Source of the DNA: Acridotheres tristis
Lineage: Eukaryota; Chordata; Aves; Passeriformes; Sturnidae
Direction of reading: 5' to 3'
Assembly: GCA_037013685.1 (NCBI GenBank)
Contig: CM072908.1
Location: 4,291,001-4,355,000 of the forward strand
Length of the DNA: 64,000 nucleotides
The position numbers were made by a program, and so were the translations under genes. Below the pieces are notes generated by a model. The model saw only the letters and a program-made list of their open reading frames with translations. It ran no database searches and was not told the DNA's origin. Shown in pieces: positions 15,201 through 25,139 of the stretch. How positions within the stretch are numbered: the stretch's first letter is position 1; every line of letters begins with the position of its first letter.

Positions 15201-18200
15201 ACCTTGGTGCATGCACTGGTTCCAGCACCTCCTGTTTATCGTGATTTGAAGAAGCAGCATGGTGTTCACAATAACACCTCAGAGCTTCCCCAGTGACACT
15301 CTGGCCATGGATTGGTTCCATTTTTTGTAACATTTGGAGGTATTTCAGTTCACTTGGCTGTGCCTGCTGCAAAGCCTGTGGTGAGCAGGGCTGCCCTGTA
15401 CCAGCTGCTAAGGAGAGAGAAGAACTTCTCTGGCATCCCAGGGCCAGCTCTCAAGAGAGGAGAGACTGACAGCTGCAGACTGCATCTCTGCCAGTGTGTT
15501 AATGGAGTAAAGGACTCACAGTACCTACCTGCACTCCATCTGTAGTGGGACACACACACTATTACAATGAACAAAGAGATTAGTTAATTAAAAAAATATG
15601 GTAGCTTAGTGAATTTGGATGGTTGTCATCTTGAGGCCTAAGTGTGTAAATGCTATGGAATGCAGGGTTTGTTTTAAGCCATTACATGCTAAATAGCATC
15701 TTTCAGTAATGAACTTGTGGCAGATTTCAGTTTATACCTTTAGGGAAATTCTGTGCTATTTTGTGTCTGTGTATTTTGGCAGTGATTATTACACCTGCAT
15801 GTAAATGATGTAAATCCCACCTGACCAAGGAAAGCATTGCAACTGCAAAGTGTTTGACACTGTCCCCTGTTACATCCTTGTCTCTTAATTGGAGAGACAT
15901 GGCTTTGAGGATGGACCCCTGGGTGGATGAAGAACTGGCTGGGTGGCCACATGCAAAGAGCTCAGTGGCTCATGGTCCACGTGGAGGCCAGTGACGAATG
16001 GGGTCAGTAGTGGGGCTGATGGTGTTCAACATCTTTGTCAGTGCCATGGGCAGTGGGGGCGAGGGCTCTCTTGCTGGCACCACTGAGCTGTGTGCTGCAG
16101 TCAACGTGGGAGGGAAGGGATGGATCCAGAGGGACCTGGGCAGGCCGGAGAGGTGGGACTGTGTGAACCTCAGGAAGTCCAACAAAGTAAAGTGCAAGTT
16201 TATGCTACAGTCTGCTACACCTTGGTCAGGGCACTCCCACACACACAGGTTGGGTGGAGAAGTGATTGAAAACAGCCTTGAGGAGAAAGATTTGGGTCAT
16301 GGTTGATGAAAAACTCCCCATGAGCTGGCACTGAGTGCTCTCAGCCCAGAAACCAATTGTGTCCTGGGCTGCATCCAAAGGAGTGGGGAGAGGAGAGGAT
16401 TCTCACCCTCTACTCTGCTCTTGTTGGAGTCCTGCACACAGTTCTGGTATCCACAACATAAGAAGGACACGGAACTGTTGGAGCAAGGCCAGGGAATGCC
16501 ATGAGGTTGATAAGAGGACTAGAGTGCCTCCTCTACAAAGACAGGCTTAGAAAGTTTGGGCTGCTCAGCCTGGAGAAGAAAAGGTGGTGTGGAGACCTCA
16601 CAGCAGCTTCTAGTCTGTGGAGGGTACTACAGGGAAGCTGAAAAGAGACTCTGCATCCAGAACTGTAGTGATAGGGTGAGGAGTATTGATACAAATTCAA
16701 AGAGAGTAATTTTAGGTTAGATATTAAGAAGACATTTTTTTTCTGCGAGCATTATGAGACGTTGGAACGAGTTACCCAGAGAAGCTGTAGCTGCCCCATC
16801 ACTGGAAGTGTTCAAGGCCAGGTTGGATATGGCCTTGAGCAACCTGGGATAGTGGAAGGTGTCCCTTCCCATGGCAGGGGAGTTGGGGCTAGATGATCTT
16901 TAAGGTCCCTTCCAACCCTTTACATTTTATGATTCTGTGATACTGTGATTCTGAACAGCAAATGTTGAGTGCTGCAGTAATTAACTTCTGTTGGCATGTG
17001 TGTTCCAGGCAAACAGATGCAATAGTTCTGCACCAGCACAGATATTGCATGCTGTAGGTTGAAGTTTGCAGCAAAGCATGTCTTGCATTCTTCCAGTAAA
17101 AGTGCTTTGTTAGTGTAGCCCTTGCATGTGAAGTGCTAAAGTAATAAGAATAGCATGTCTCAGTGAAAGATCCACCAGCTTATTTAATGTGCATGTTTCA
17201 GTGAGAGATCTATAATAACAGGTTAATTTTACATTACAGTACTGAAGTGCAACAGAAAACACTTGGAAGTTGCACTGCAAATCATGCATTAATTGATGGT
17301 ATCTTAAACACAGCTGAACTAAACCTTAAAAATTGTCTGTTGCACAGAGGCACAGCACCTTTTCTAGCACAGCACCAGGGATTCTGGCTCTCCTGCTTCT
17401 AAATGGTGCACTACTAGAAATACTAATTAAAAATTCAAGGGAGAGGCTACTTTTCTGCTCCAAGAAAATAAAGCTAGATATACTGGAGATGAGTAACTTG
17501 TCATTTGTGACTGTTTTGGCTTACTGTGTCAGCCCTCCCATGTTTCCTGCAATGAAAAGGGGATGTGGCTGTACCCAGCACGAAGAACCCCAGTGAACTT
17601 AGAGGCTTGTTGCTGCTTTCTGTGCAGTGCTGAAGTCTCCACTCTCAGGCTCTTTTAAACACCAGCTTCTGTAGAGCCAAAACCTCCCTGTGGAAGATTC
17701 CTTTGTAAAGTTGCAGCAGGCAGTCAGGCTCAGCATGACACTGTCCAAGCAGGAACTGAGAACCCCTGGTGCTGTTGGCCACCTTGTCCCTTCCTCAGCC
17801 TGGGGACTAGAGCACTGCTTGGCACCTGGGAGAGCCTGCTGGGCTTGGATTTCAGGAATGCCAAGGCCTCTCCAGCAGTGGCCTTCACACTCTGAACATG
17901 CACACTGTGTGCATTTGGCCTAGCAAAGCCCTCTGTCTTTCCATACATTATATTCTCCAACAGTGGAACTAGGGATGATTAACAAAGGTCTAACATGCAT
18001 ACAGGTTCGTCTGATTTGACCCCTGTTGGTCACATTTCACAAATACTAAGAATGCATTTGAGCACTAGAGCCTTTGAGTCAGCTAAAACAGAGGTAAAAG
18101 CAGCCAGCTCCCTTTTCACTGTGGTTCTGACTAATAGTACATGCAGAAAAATGAATAAATAAAATGCTGAAATGGAGGTGTATTTATAGAGATCCATTTA

Positions 18201-19670
18201 TAGCCTTCATTCTATCCTTACATTAGCAGGCTGGTGTAAGAGCCAAAAGATGTGTAGGTCTAAGTCTATGCACAGTTGTTACAAACTGTCACTGCTGCTG
18301 CTCAGCTCTCCTGACATGTTTTCTTACTTTTATTTACTTGGGCTTTGTTAAATTCTTTCACTTGTAGCTGGTTATATTACACAAACTTTCATCTCTGACA
18401 CTATTTTTTGTACTATACCCTTGTTACTTGTCCTTTCAAGTTTTTTTGGAACATCACGTGAGCACTTGGGCCTATACACGCTTAGCTAAATCACCTTTTT
18501 TCTAATGTAATCTGCTCTGTTTGTGGGGGACTTCCCCTTACAGGAGCAGAGGGAAGACATGTGGAGGCAGGTGGCAAAGGGATCTCACTGCAGAGGAACT
18601 CCCTGCTAGTGGAGGCAGGGCCAGCCCCAAGCACAGCTGGGCACCTTTGGGGCAGCACAGGAATGCCTCTGGATTTGGTCTGGCTCCTTTGCAGGGAGCC
18701 TGCACTGACACACAGCCAGGTTCTCAGCCTGAGCAGAAGGTTTCCTGCTGCCCCAGCTCCAGTGCAGAGCTCTGTTTCACTTGATGGGATGGAAATTATT
18801 CCCTTTTCTTCATCCTTTAACTTAATTTTTAACTTTGTCAGCTTTCAGTGATGGTTTAGTTCCTGTGCTGATGAGTTAGAGAAGGTAATGTATGGCATGC
18901 ATTTGAGAAAGTTGAGAATGGGGCATCAGGCCACATCTAGGAAGAGTGACTTCCACACTGTAGGTTCATCTCTCTTGGCACACAGCTCCCAACATCCTGC
19001 ACTACTGGGAGAACACAGGAACATACTGCCAAGGGCATGATAAAACACGCAGGCACAGCAGCTGGAGTACTTGTGCAACAAAGCACCTTTCTTCACACCC
19101 ATACTGGTTCTTCTGCTTGTACATAAACACTTTCTTCTTATGTGAGGTTCTCCATCAACACCAGGCTTCCTTTCCAAGCGGGACAGATGGATTTTCCCCC
19201 ACTGTGCTGTCACTGCCTCAGCACTGTGTGGAGAAAAGGGGTCAGCACTGAACAGCCCCTTTGCTGTGACAATAGGAAGCAGCTGCAGGGTCAGGCAGGG
19301 AGCAGCAGTCCAGGAAACCCCAAGCAATCAGGCCAACACCAGGACGAAGCCCAGCTGTAGTTGGCAGTTCTGGAGAAAAGCAGTAGCTGGAACCAAGTGT
19401 GTCTCTGCAAATGTGTATGACTGGGATCTCCAGTGCCCATTCTTGCACTTCCAACTGTTTGTGGTGTTGGGAAGGTGTTACCCTCCTGTCGTGTCTCTGG
19501 GAGCTGCCTCTTCTGCACGGGAGGTTCAGTGATGAATCCTTTTGATTGTTCTGTCTTCAAGAGGTTTGTAATAGAAGTGTTACATAGCTCCTCTTTGTTT
19601 TTTCAGAGTGAAAGAATTGAAAAAGGCCAAGGAACTTGAAGATACGCAGCAGCATCCCGTAGCAATGTGA
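226..19670 (+). CDS. CAMTA1: Calmodulin-binding transcription activator 1, C-terminal part (3' exons)
   Basis: CAMTA1 is a nuclear transcription factor with CG-1, TIG and ankyrin domains followed by calmodulin-binding IQ motifs; only the C-terminal part is here. Exons read in frame: 226-413, 768-1014, 1538-1609, 2603-2623, 5056-5249, 5440-5514, optional 10207-10237, and 19607-19670. All junctions are GT-AG. Either splice form gives 286 residues. The first exon encodes NMMTLAEHIIEATPDRIK, then a Ser/Pro-rich stretch (SLYSEPLTPSSNTSLSPAGS), then LPSAADWSEFLSASTSEK. Several IQ-like motifs follow: LVQTVFRKYKG, AAVIQRCYRKYK, AAILIQSKFRSYYEQ, AAMLIQQYYRSYKECGKR and ATIVQQKL, then KIMRFLRRCRH. This matches mammalian CAMTA1 almost residue for residue, and CAMTA2 is a poorer fit. 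The upstream DNA-binding exons lie before the window, so the gene is partial only because of the window edge. Confidence 0.96.
2603..2623 (+). CDS. CAMTA1: CAMTA1 21-nt microexon (LTWIALK)
   Basis: A 21-nt exon encodes LTWIALK. It lies between a pyrimidine-rich acceptor (tttctccccaag) and a gtaata donor, with a branch-point-like ctaac about 35 nt upstream. It joins the IQ exon ending at 1609 to the exon starting at 5056 without changing phase, giving KYKQ-LTWIALK-YALYKK, the arrangement I recall from mammalian CAMTA1. It inserts a hydrophobic heptad between two IQ motifs. It is far too short for an ORF search and was found by reading splice signals. Skipping it would keep the frame, so it may be a cassette exon. 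Confidence 0.9.
2624..5055 (+). other. CAMTA1: CAMTA1 intron after the 21-nt microexon
   Basis: The intron runs gtaata to tgttgtag. It contains a CR1 3' end at 4512-4808. I see no further exon or RNA gene in it. The other short CAMTA1 introns (414-767, 1015-1537, 1610-2602, 5250-5439) hold nothing I recognise. Confidence 0.8.
4512..4808 (+). mobile_element. CR1 LINE, 5'-truncated 3' end
   Basis: About 300 bp matches the 3' end of avian chicken repeat 1: 'aaagatggggacaga', 'agagggtaggttcagattag', 'ctggcacaggttgcccagag', 'ctggaaacattcaagagcag', 'ggttggactagatgac', and a terminal 'attctgtgattcc'. It is a typical dead, 5'-truncated copy lying in a CAMTA1 intron in the sense orientation. Confidence 0.93.
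5515..10206 (+). other. CAMTA1: CAMTA1 intron, 4.7 kb, no recognised content
   Basis: The intron runs gtatga to ctctgaag. I see only scattered short open frames on both strands without family resemblance, and no CR1 or RNA gene. Its main role here is to separate the constitutive exon from the 31-nt alternative exon. Confidence 0.7.
10207..10237 (+). CDS. CAMTA1: CAMTA1 31-nt alternative microexon that switches the C-terminal frame
   Basis: A 31-nt exon sits between acceptor gttttgcactctgaag and donor gtgagt. With the two bases carried from the exon ending at 5514 it encodes SPLVDHRLYKR. Its length is not a multiple of three, so including it shifts the last exon by one frame and the protein ends SERIEKGQGT. 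This C-terminus matches my memory of a mammalian CAMTA1 isoform, which supports a functional alternative exon. It is isolated by introns of about 4.7 kb and 9.4 kb. Confidence 0.88.
10238..19606 (+). other. CAMTA1: CAMTA1 last intron, 9.4 kb
   Basis: The intron runs gtgagt to ttttttcag. The only element I can identify is the CR1 copy at 15893-16957. Open frames near 14301-14687 (minus) and 17690-19560 (both strands) show no known domain. The rest appears to be ordinary unique avian intron. Confidence 0.7.
15893..16957 (+). mobile_element. CR1 LINE, about 1.06 kb, with decayed reverse-transcriptase 3' region
   Basis: The copy aligns by eye over its length with avian CR1. It runs from the 'ggtggatgaagaactggctgg' block, through 'ttcaacatctttgtcagtgc', 'atccagagggacctggg', 'acctcaggaagtccaacaa', 'ctgggctgcat', 'aagaaggacacgga' and 'cagcctggagaagaaaagg', to 'ggcagggga...ctagatgatctttaaggtccc' and a repeated 'attctgtga' tail. 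It includes the last part of the pol frame, broken by many indels, so it is inactive. It is more complete and more diverged than the copy at 4512. Confidence 0.93.
19607..19670 (+). CDS. CAMTA1: CAMTA1 terminal coding exon, readable in two frames
   Basis: The acceptor is ctctttgttttttcag. When spliced directly from 5514 the exon reads RVKELKKAKELE-DTQQHPVAM and stops at TGA 19668-19670. When the 31-nt microexon is included it reads SERIEKGQGT and stops at TGA 19637-19639. Each C-terminus is 21 residues counted from the variable junction, so both forms have the same total length. The first form is Lys/Glu-rich and likely helical; the second is short and polar. Confidence 0.9.
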
Positions 19671-22600
19671 CATTGCTTTTCAGACTGTTTTCATTTTCTG
19701 TTTTTAGCAGAGACATGCAACAACAACAAAAATACCCACTGCAGTTCTGGAAATACCAGCTGCAGGATTTTAACAGTAATGTTTTGGTCATTGCATTTGC
19801 ACTTTCATGGACAACTTTTAATTTGTTCAGCAAGACATCTTGGAACTCAATCTTCTGTTGGATCATGGGGAAAACAAGACACCGGGAGGAAATCGTGAGT
19901 TGCTTCATTCTCCGAGAAGGAAGGAAGAAGCGATTAATTATCCTTTTCATATAGGGCTGTATTAAACAACATGTGGAACTGTACAAATATTATACCAAAA
20001 ATATTGTTCAGAAAAGGTGGGAATGCACAAGCAACACAAGAATGCTGTTCCTGCACCTGTCAGTCATCTCCAAGAAACTGAAGCTTTGAGAGTCTCAGTG
20101 GAGGGGCTTAGATCAGTACATCCTTATTGGGTCCATGCATCCTCATTTCCTTCGCACTCCTGTCCTTTGTGTTTTATTTAAACCTCTACAGCACACTTAA
20201 TGCAACTTTTTAAATCTGCAGGTTTTTAATACATCCCGTGGGAACTTACTGGAGGGGTTTGGTGTATGAGAGACACGGGTATTGCATGAGGAATGGAGAG
20301 AGCAGCTTAAGCAAGTTTTACACTTTTTTTTTTTTGTATTTTTACTAGAACCTGCAAACATATCAACTGTCATGTACTTTCTCTCATATTCAGCACTTTA
20401 TTTTCTAGCCTTACCTTCATGTACTATTCTTTAATTAAGTTCTCAAATAATTTGTAAAACATGTAGCTTTTTCTCTTATGTACTTGTCAAACCTCTTGTC
20501 ATTTTGCAGAGTCACGTACATATGTTGCCTGGACATTTTATGCCACCTAAAGATCAGTGGTGCTGCATTCTGGCCAGTAAATTTCTTATTTTGGCTACTT
20601 CATCAAAATCTGGGCAGTTTCTGTATATATAGAAGGTAGAAATGGAAAATGAGAAAAAATATTTGAAAGGGAATATATTGATTAATTACTAAATATTTTA
20701 TTCACAAAGGGTCAATAACTTGGCAAGATAAAATTATTATTTGTATAGTTTTGTCTGAATGAACGAGGAGAGTGTGGATGTATTGTTTGTACATATTGTA
20801 TATATTAAAGAGATATGTGCATGAACTCAAGAAAAAGAAATGAACAAAGCAAAGCATTAGTGGCTATGGTCTGTAAAATGAAACAAAAACTTTATTTCAC
20901 TATAAGAAACTTTATTTTAAATGTTCTTTAGAAGAACATTTTTGCTAAAGCATGACTAAATGGCAAAAAAGAGCTACTGTATTTAGACTTAGGAAAAAAA
21001 GGCAGAGCAACATTACTTTAAAAAAAAAAAAAAAAAGAAAAAAAGGATATGTTTACATTTGATTTTGGCTACCAGGAGTTTGGTTCAGTTGGGTTTAATT
21101 TATGTATTCCTTCCTTCTTTTTTTTTACCCCCGTCTTTTTTTTTTTTTCTTTTTTTTGCCAATGGTGCCAAGTAATGTGAATGCTAATATTGCTTAAGAA
21201 AATTAAGTTACTTTTGCAAAGCAGATAATCATAAGAGTACAAAAACCGTATCTAGCTTAACACCATACACTCACTCCAATAAAGAACACTTAGAATGAAC
21301 ATAAAATGAAAAAAAATAAATAAATAGTACGAAAGTAGAAAATATGTTTCACATTTTCATATCTCCTGCTGGAAGTCAGAAAATGTAATAAAAATTGCAC
21401 AAAAAATTTTAAAAAATTAAGTAAAACTTAAAAAAAAGATGCAAACTGATCCTGTAGGGGTGTCATGGTATATTGCTATTTCCACATAGTGAGGAGCCAA
21501 AGAAATTAGATTTTTTTTAAATTGAACTACTAATTTAAAACTGTCACAGATTCTCAACAATGGGAACCAGTTCTGATCTTCATTACACAGGAATGTAAGG
21601 GAAGAAACTCCTAAAGTCCGTGTCATTACTTGTGGGTCACGTACATGTGTCTGAGATCAGAAACTGCTCCTGTCTGTTTGTCTCACTTGTGGCAGTTTAA
21701 AATTTCTGAATGAACTTGTGTAAATTTGAGATTGTTAGTTTTGGAATAGTTGTTCTTGCTTGATCCCGGCCACCAACTGCAATGTTTAAACGCAAGGCTT
21801 GTTGTGAAGCCAAAAAATACTCACACATAGGAAGCTTTGAAACTGGTGTCTTTAAAAGAAGAGTAAAAACAAAGATTGTGGCAAAAAAACTGGGGTCAGT
21901 GCTCTTGGTGCCTTTTCTATAATTGTACCTGTTTTTAATTACTTCTTTTCACTGCCAGCATTGAATTACAGTAGATGTGCTATAGCTCATTATCAGAATT
22001 CTCTTGTACATTTCTGAACTGCTGCTTTATGACCTGATTCAATTTTAAAAAAAGGGAAAAAAGTGAAACAAATGGCCTGGCGCTCGCACCGTGCCTGTGG
22101 GCAGCCTCATAGCCTCGATTCACTGTCTGCAATTGGAACCTTAACCATTCAATTTTCCTCTCACGCCAAAACAGAACAGGAGACGCTGGAGAATCTCCTT
22201 TGAAATGAATTGGAAATGCTCTGTATTAGTACTGGAAGAACTCTTGACATTTTGAAACTGAAATATTGCACCCATTAACCAATACGTGACAATATAGAAT
22301 TGATCTGTTCCTAACAAGAGTAGTGACCTCAGTGGAAATGTTTTAACTCCTTGTCTATACAGAAAACGATTCAGTAATATACAGAGCTATTTCAAATTAC
22401 TCTTCCAGATCCATGGGCCTGGTGGTGTATCTACTAATCTAGATCCTGCTTCAGCCAAACGTTTAAGCCTGTGCTGGCTGTGAAACATGCAGGCAGTTCT
22501 GCAGGGCAGCTCCAGGACTCCTGGCATGCTTGAAGCCAGTTCAGCTCCCAAGTGCTTTGTTGTGTCGGGCCGTAACCCTTCAGTGTGTCACTGGGGAGGG

Positions 22601-23100
22601 AGGAGCACTCCCCCGCAGTGAAGTGATTCTTCAAACCCTCTTCTTGGTTGTGGAACTTAACATTTTCACCTAAGATAAGTAAGTGCAGCTTTCTAGGAAA
22701 ATTCAAATTCCCAAGTGCCAGGAGCCAGGTCTTCTGTCTTCTGATAATAGAATTGCTCCTTTGTGAAACACATTCGACAGCAGTAATACTGTGTGAAAGA
22801 AATACAGAATATAACATGAACCCCCTCTCTGGTTGCACGCTTATGGCAGTTCCACACAATAGCTGGTGCCCAATGGGGGGTCCCCAAGACTTGCATGTAA
22901 AACTAGTATAGATGTCTTCTCTTTTGTAAGTTTTATTTTTGTAACTGTGCATGTAAAGCATCACTGAATCAATGGATCTGTTGAAGAACTCAGCTGCTGG
23001 AACCATGCAAAATGTTTTGAATTGCCCTTAAAATATGGAAAATGTTTTCTGAATGCTTTATATTCTTTCTGCTGTAAATTAAAAAAGAAAATTTCCCCAT
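19671..23100 (+). other. CAMTA1: CAMTA1 3' UTR (3' end uncertain)
   Basis: AT-rich, ORF-poor sequence follows the CAMTA1 stop codon. It contains a 17-nt A tract (21020-21036), T-rich tracts near 21118-21158, and poly(A)-signal candidates: AATAAA at 21278-21283, and further AATAAA at 23603 and 23747. Mammalian CAMTA1 has, to my knowledge, a UTR of roughly 3 kb, which would put the end near 22.9-23.1 kb. No single cleavage site stands out. The long minus-strand open frame at 22434-23006 lies in this UTR and resembles nothing I know. Confidence 0.55.
20919..20941. repeat. Perfect 10-bp inverted repeat with 3-nt loop in the CAMTA1 3' UTR
   Basis: AAATGTTCTT, loop TAG, then AAGAACATTT forms a perfect hairpin in the transcript. 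The arms contain TGTTCT and AGAACA half-sites in everted order, unlike a standard steroid receptor element. No function is assigned. Confidence 0.6.
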
Positions 23101-24039
23101 ATAAAGTGTGTGCCTTCTTCTGAACACATCTCTTCCATCCTACTTTGAGAGCAAAGTAGTCCTTTAGTCACTCTAAGGAGCCACCATAAAAAACCAAAAA
23201 GTTTCTGCTCTATATGACCTGCTTGTAACAATATTACATCTGATTTCTTACAGGTTATGGTGTGACAGTCCACAGACTGCCCGTGAGCAGGTGCAGCCCC
23301 CAGAGCTTTGTTTGCAGTTCCTTTTCAGTGGACAGTCAGTTCTAGGGTTTTTTGTGGGAAACCATATAGATAGAGCTGGTAGCAAAATTCTTAATCCTAC
23401 AGTGTACACAAAGCAGAGTCAAATGGCAGAATTCAAGAGGGCTGCTGAGGCAGAAACCTAAGAGGTCACAATAATACAATTAACTGAGACACAATCACTA
23501 TTGCACTAATCAAATATGTAACTTACATGAACTGGTATTCAAGAACAAAACTTGTACCAGACTACGTGGCCACCCTAGCAGGCAAAACCTGGAACCAGGT
23601 TTAATAAATTAATCATCTGGTCTAGCAGAGACTGTGTTAGTACCATTATGAGTAAGCTCTTCCAAAACCCAGCTCCACAACTGATGATTTCATTCAGAGA
23701 GTTTCTTCTTGACTGCAGAGAAAGTTTAATAATGTTTTTCTTTTAGAATAAATCATCGTTTAACTCTCCAAATTGCTCTCCCATTTTTCCATTTTACATG
23801 GCTGTTAATTGCCGGATTCATTGCCATCGTGGCGAGTTGACCCAGTCCTGAAAGAAGGCACCTCCTCCCTTTTCCCCAGGGGCATGGCAGGAGAGAACTG
23901 GAAGACTAAACACGAGGGAAAAAAATGCCTGGGGTGAGATAAAGCTTCATAAGGGGGGGAAAAAAAAAGAAAAGATAACTCAGAACATGGGATGTAAAGG
24001 CAGCCAGTGCCTCCCTCTCACCAGTGCCTTGCGGAGCCC
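23101..24039. other. Intergenic sequence between CAMTA1 and the VAMP3 CpG island
   Basis: AT-rich sequence without a recognised gene. It contains AATAAA at 23603-23608 and 23747-23752, which could belong to a longer CAMTA1 3' UTR, and a short G/A homopolymer run near 23955. Confidence 0.5.
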
Positions 24040-24252
24040 GATGTTCCCTTGGCGGAGCAGCCCCGGGGTTCCCAGGGGAGCACGGCCAGCAGCACCGACC
24101 CCGGGCGTGTGACCAGCCCCGCTCTGGTCACCGACAGCACCGAGCGGGTGCCGGGGAGCATCGGCTCCAGCCCCGCCGGGACCCGGGGCAGCGAGCGCGG
24201 GGGTCCCGCCGGGCGCCCCTGGAGCCAGGGCGGGGGACAAGGGCGGGGGAGT

Positions 24253-24276
24253 GGGACAGGGACAGGGACAGGGACA
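24253..24276 (+). repeat. (GGGACA)4 tract, canonical G-quadruplex motif
   Basis: Four GGG runs are separated by ACA (about 24253-24276), fitting the G3N1-7 pattern exactly. It lies about 0.87 kb upstream of the VAMP3 start. More G runs precede it at 24230-24252. Confidence 0.7.
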
Positions 24277-24337
24277 AGGACACTCCCGGCCCCCTCGGGC
24301 GCTGCACGGAGTGCACGGACACGCATAACACCACGAA

Positions 24338-24726
24338 ATGCACGTCTGTGTCTGTGTGTCCGTGTGTCTGTGTGTGCCCATGTCCGTCTGTCCGTATGTC
24401 TGTATGTCCATGTCTGTCTGTCCCTGTGTCCATGTCTGTCTGCCTATCTGTCCGTGTGTCTGTGTGTCCATGTCTGTCTGTCCGTGTGTCTGTGTGTGTC
24501 CATGTCTGTCTGTCCGTGTGTCCATGTCTGTCTGTCCGTGTGTCTGTGTGTGCCCATGTCCGTCTGTCCGTGTGTCTGTATGTACATGTCTGTCTGTCCG
24601 TGTGTCCATGTCTGTCTGCCTATCTGTCCGTGTGTATGTGTGTCCATGTCTGTCCGTGTGTATGTGTGTCCATGTCTGTCTGTCCGTGTGTCTGTGTGTC
24701 CATGTCTGTCTGTCCGTGTGTCCGTG
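24338..24726. repeat. GT-rich minisatellite (tgtccgtgtgtctgtgtgtccatgtctgtc family)
   Basis: About 390 bp of imperfect tandem repeats is built from blocks such as CTGTCTGTCCGTGTGT and CCATGT; the plus strand is very poor in A. Above the small units there is a larger duplication: the segment starting gcccatgtccgtctgtccg at about 24376 recurs at about 24552, an offset of about 176 bp, including the distinctive 'ctgcctatctgtccg' block. Because the repeat lacks stop codons in several frames, it creates long meaningless open frames on both strands. Confidence 0.9.
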
Positions 24727-24933
24727 CTCGGCCTCTCGCCCCGTTCCGTTGTTCCCGTTCCCGTCACCGCCCGGGGCGGGCAGATCCGGCACAGCGCCCC
24801 CCAGCGGCCTGCGGGGGCACGGCCATGGTCTGGCCCCGGCCCCGGCCCCGGTCCCGGCCCGGGGCCGCCCCGGCCGCGCCCCCGAGCCCCGGCCCGGCCC
24901 CCGCCCTGAGCCCGCCCAGCTCCCGTCCTGAGT

Positions 24934-25045
24934 CCCCGCCCCGAGCCCGCCCCGGGCCCGGCCCTCGCCTATCGCCCCCGCCCCGAGCCCGCCCCGGGCC
25001 CGGCCTTCGCCCATCGGGCCCGCCCCGAGCCCGGCCCGCGCTCCG
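24934..25045. repeat. 41-42 bp GC-rich tandem repeat, about 2.5 copies
   Basis: The block ccccgccccgagcccgcccc...ctatcg at 24934-24974 repeats at 24975-25016 (…cccatcg) and partly after that. Each unit carries GC boxes, so copy number would change the number of SP1/KLF-like sites just upstream of VAMP3 exon 1. Confidence 0.75.
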
Positions 25046-25139
25046 CCCCGTGAGTCGTCAGCGCGGGGCGCCGCGCGCAGTTCCCGCTGGACCTGCCCGG
25101 GCGCTGCTGTCGCGGCCCCGTTTTCGTCCCGCCGCCAGG

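Noticed and set aside
15998..16306. 102-codon frame resembling a coding gene
   Set aside because: It is a decayed reverse-transcriptase fragment of the CR1 element at 15893-16957.
22434..23006. 190-codon minus-strand open frame
   Set aside because: Antisense to the CAMTA1 3' UTR, no recognisable domain or splice signals. Probably chance.
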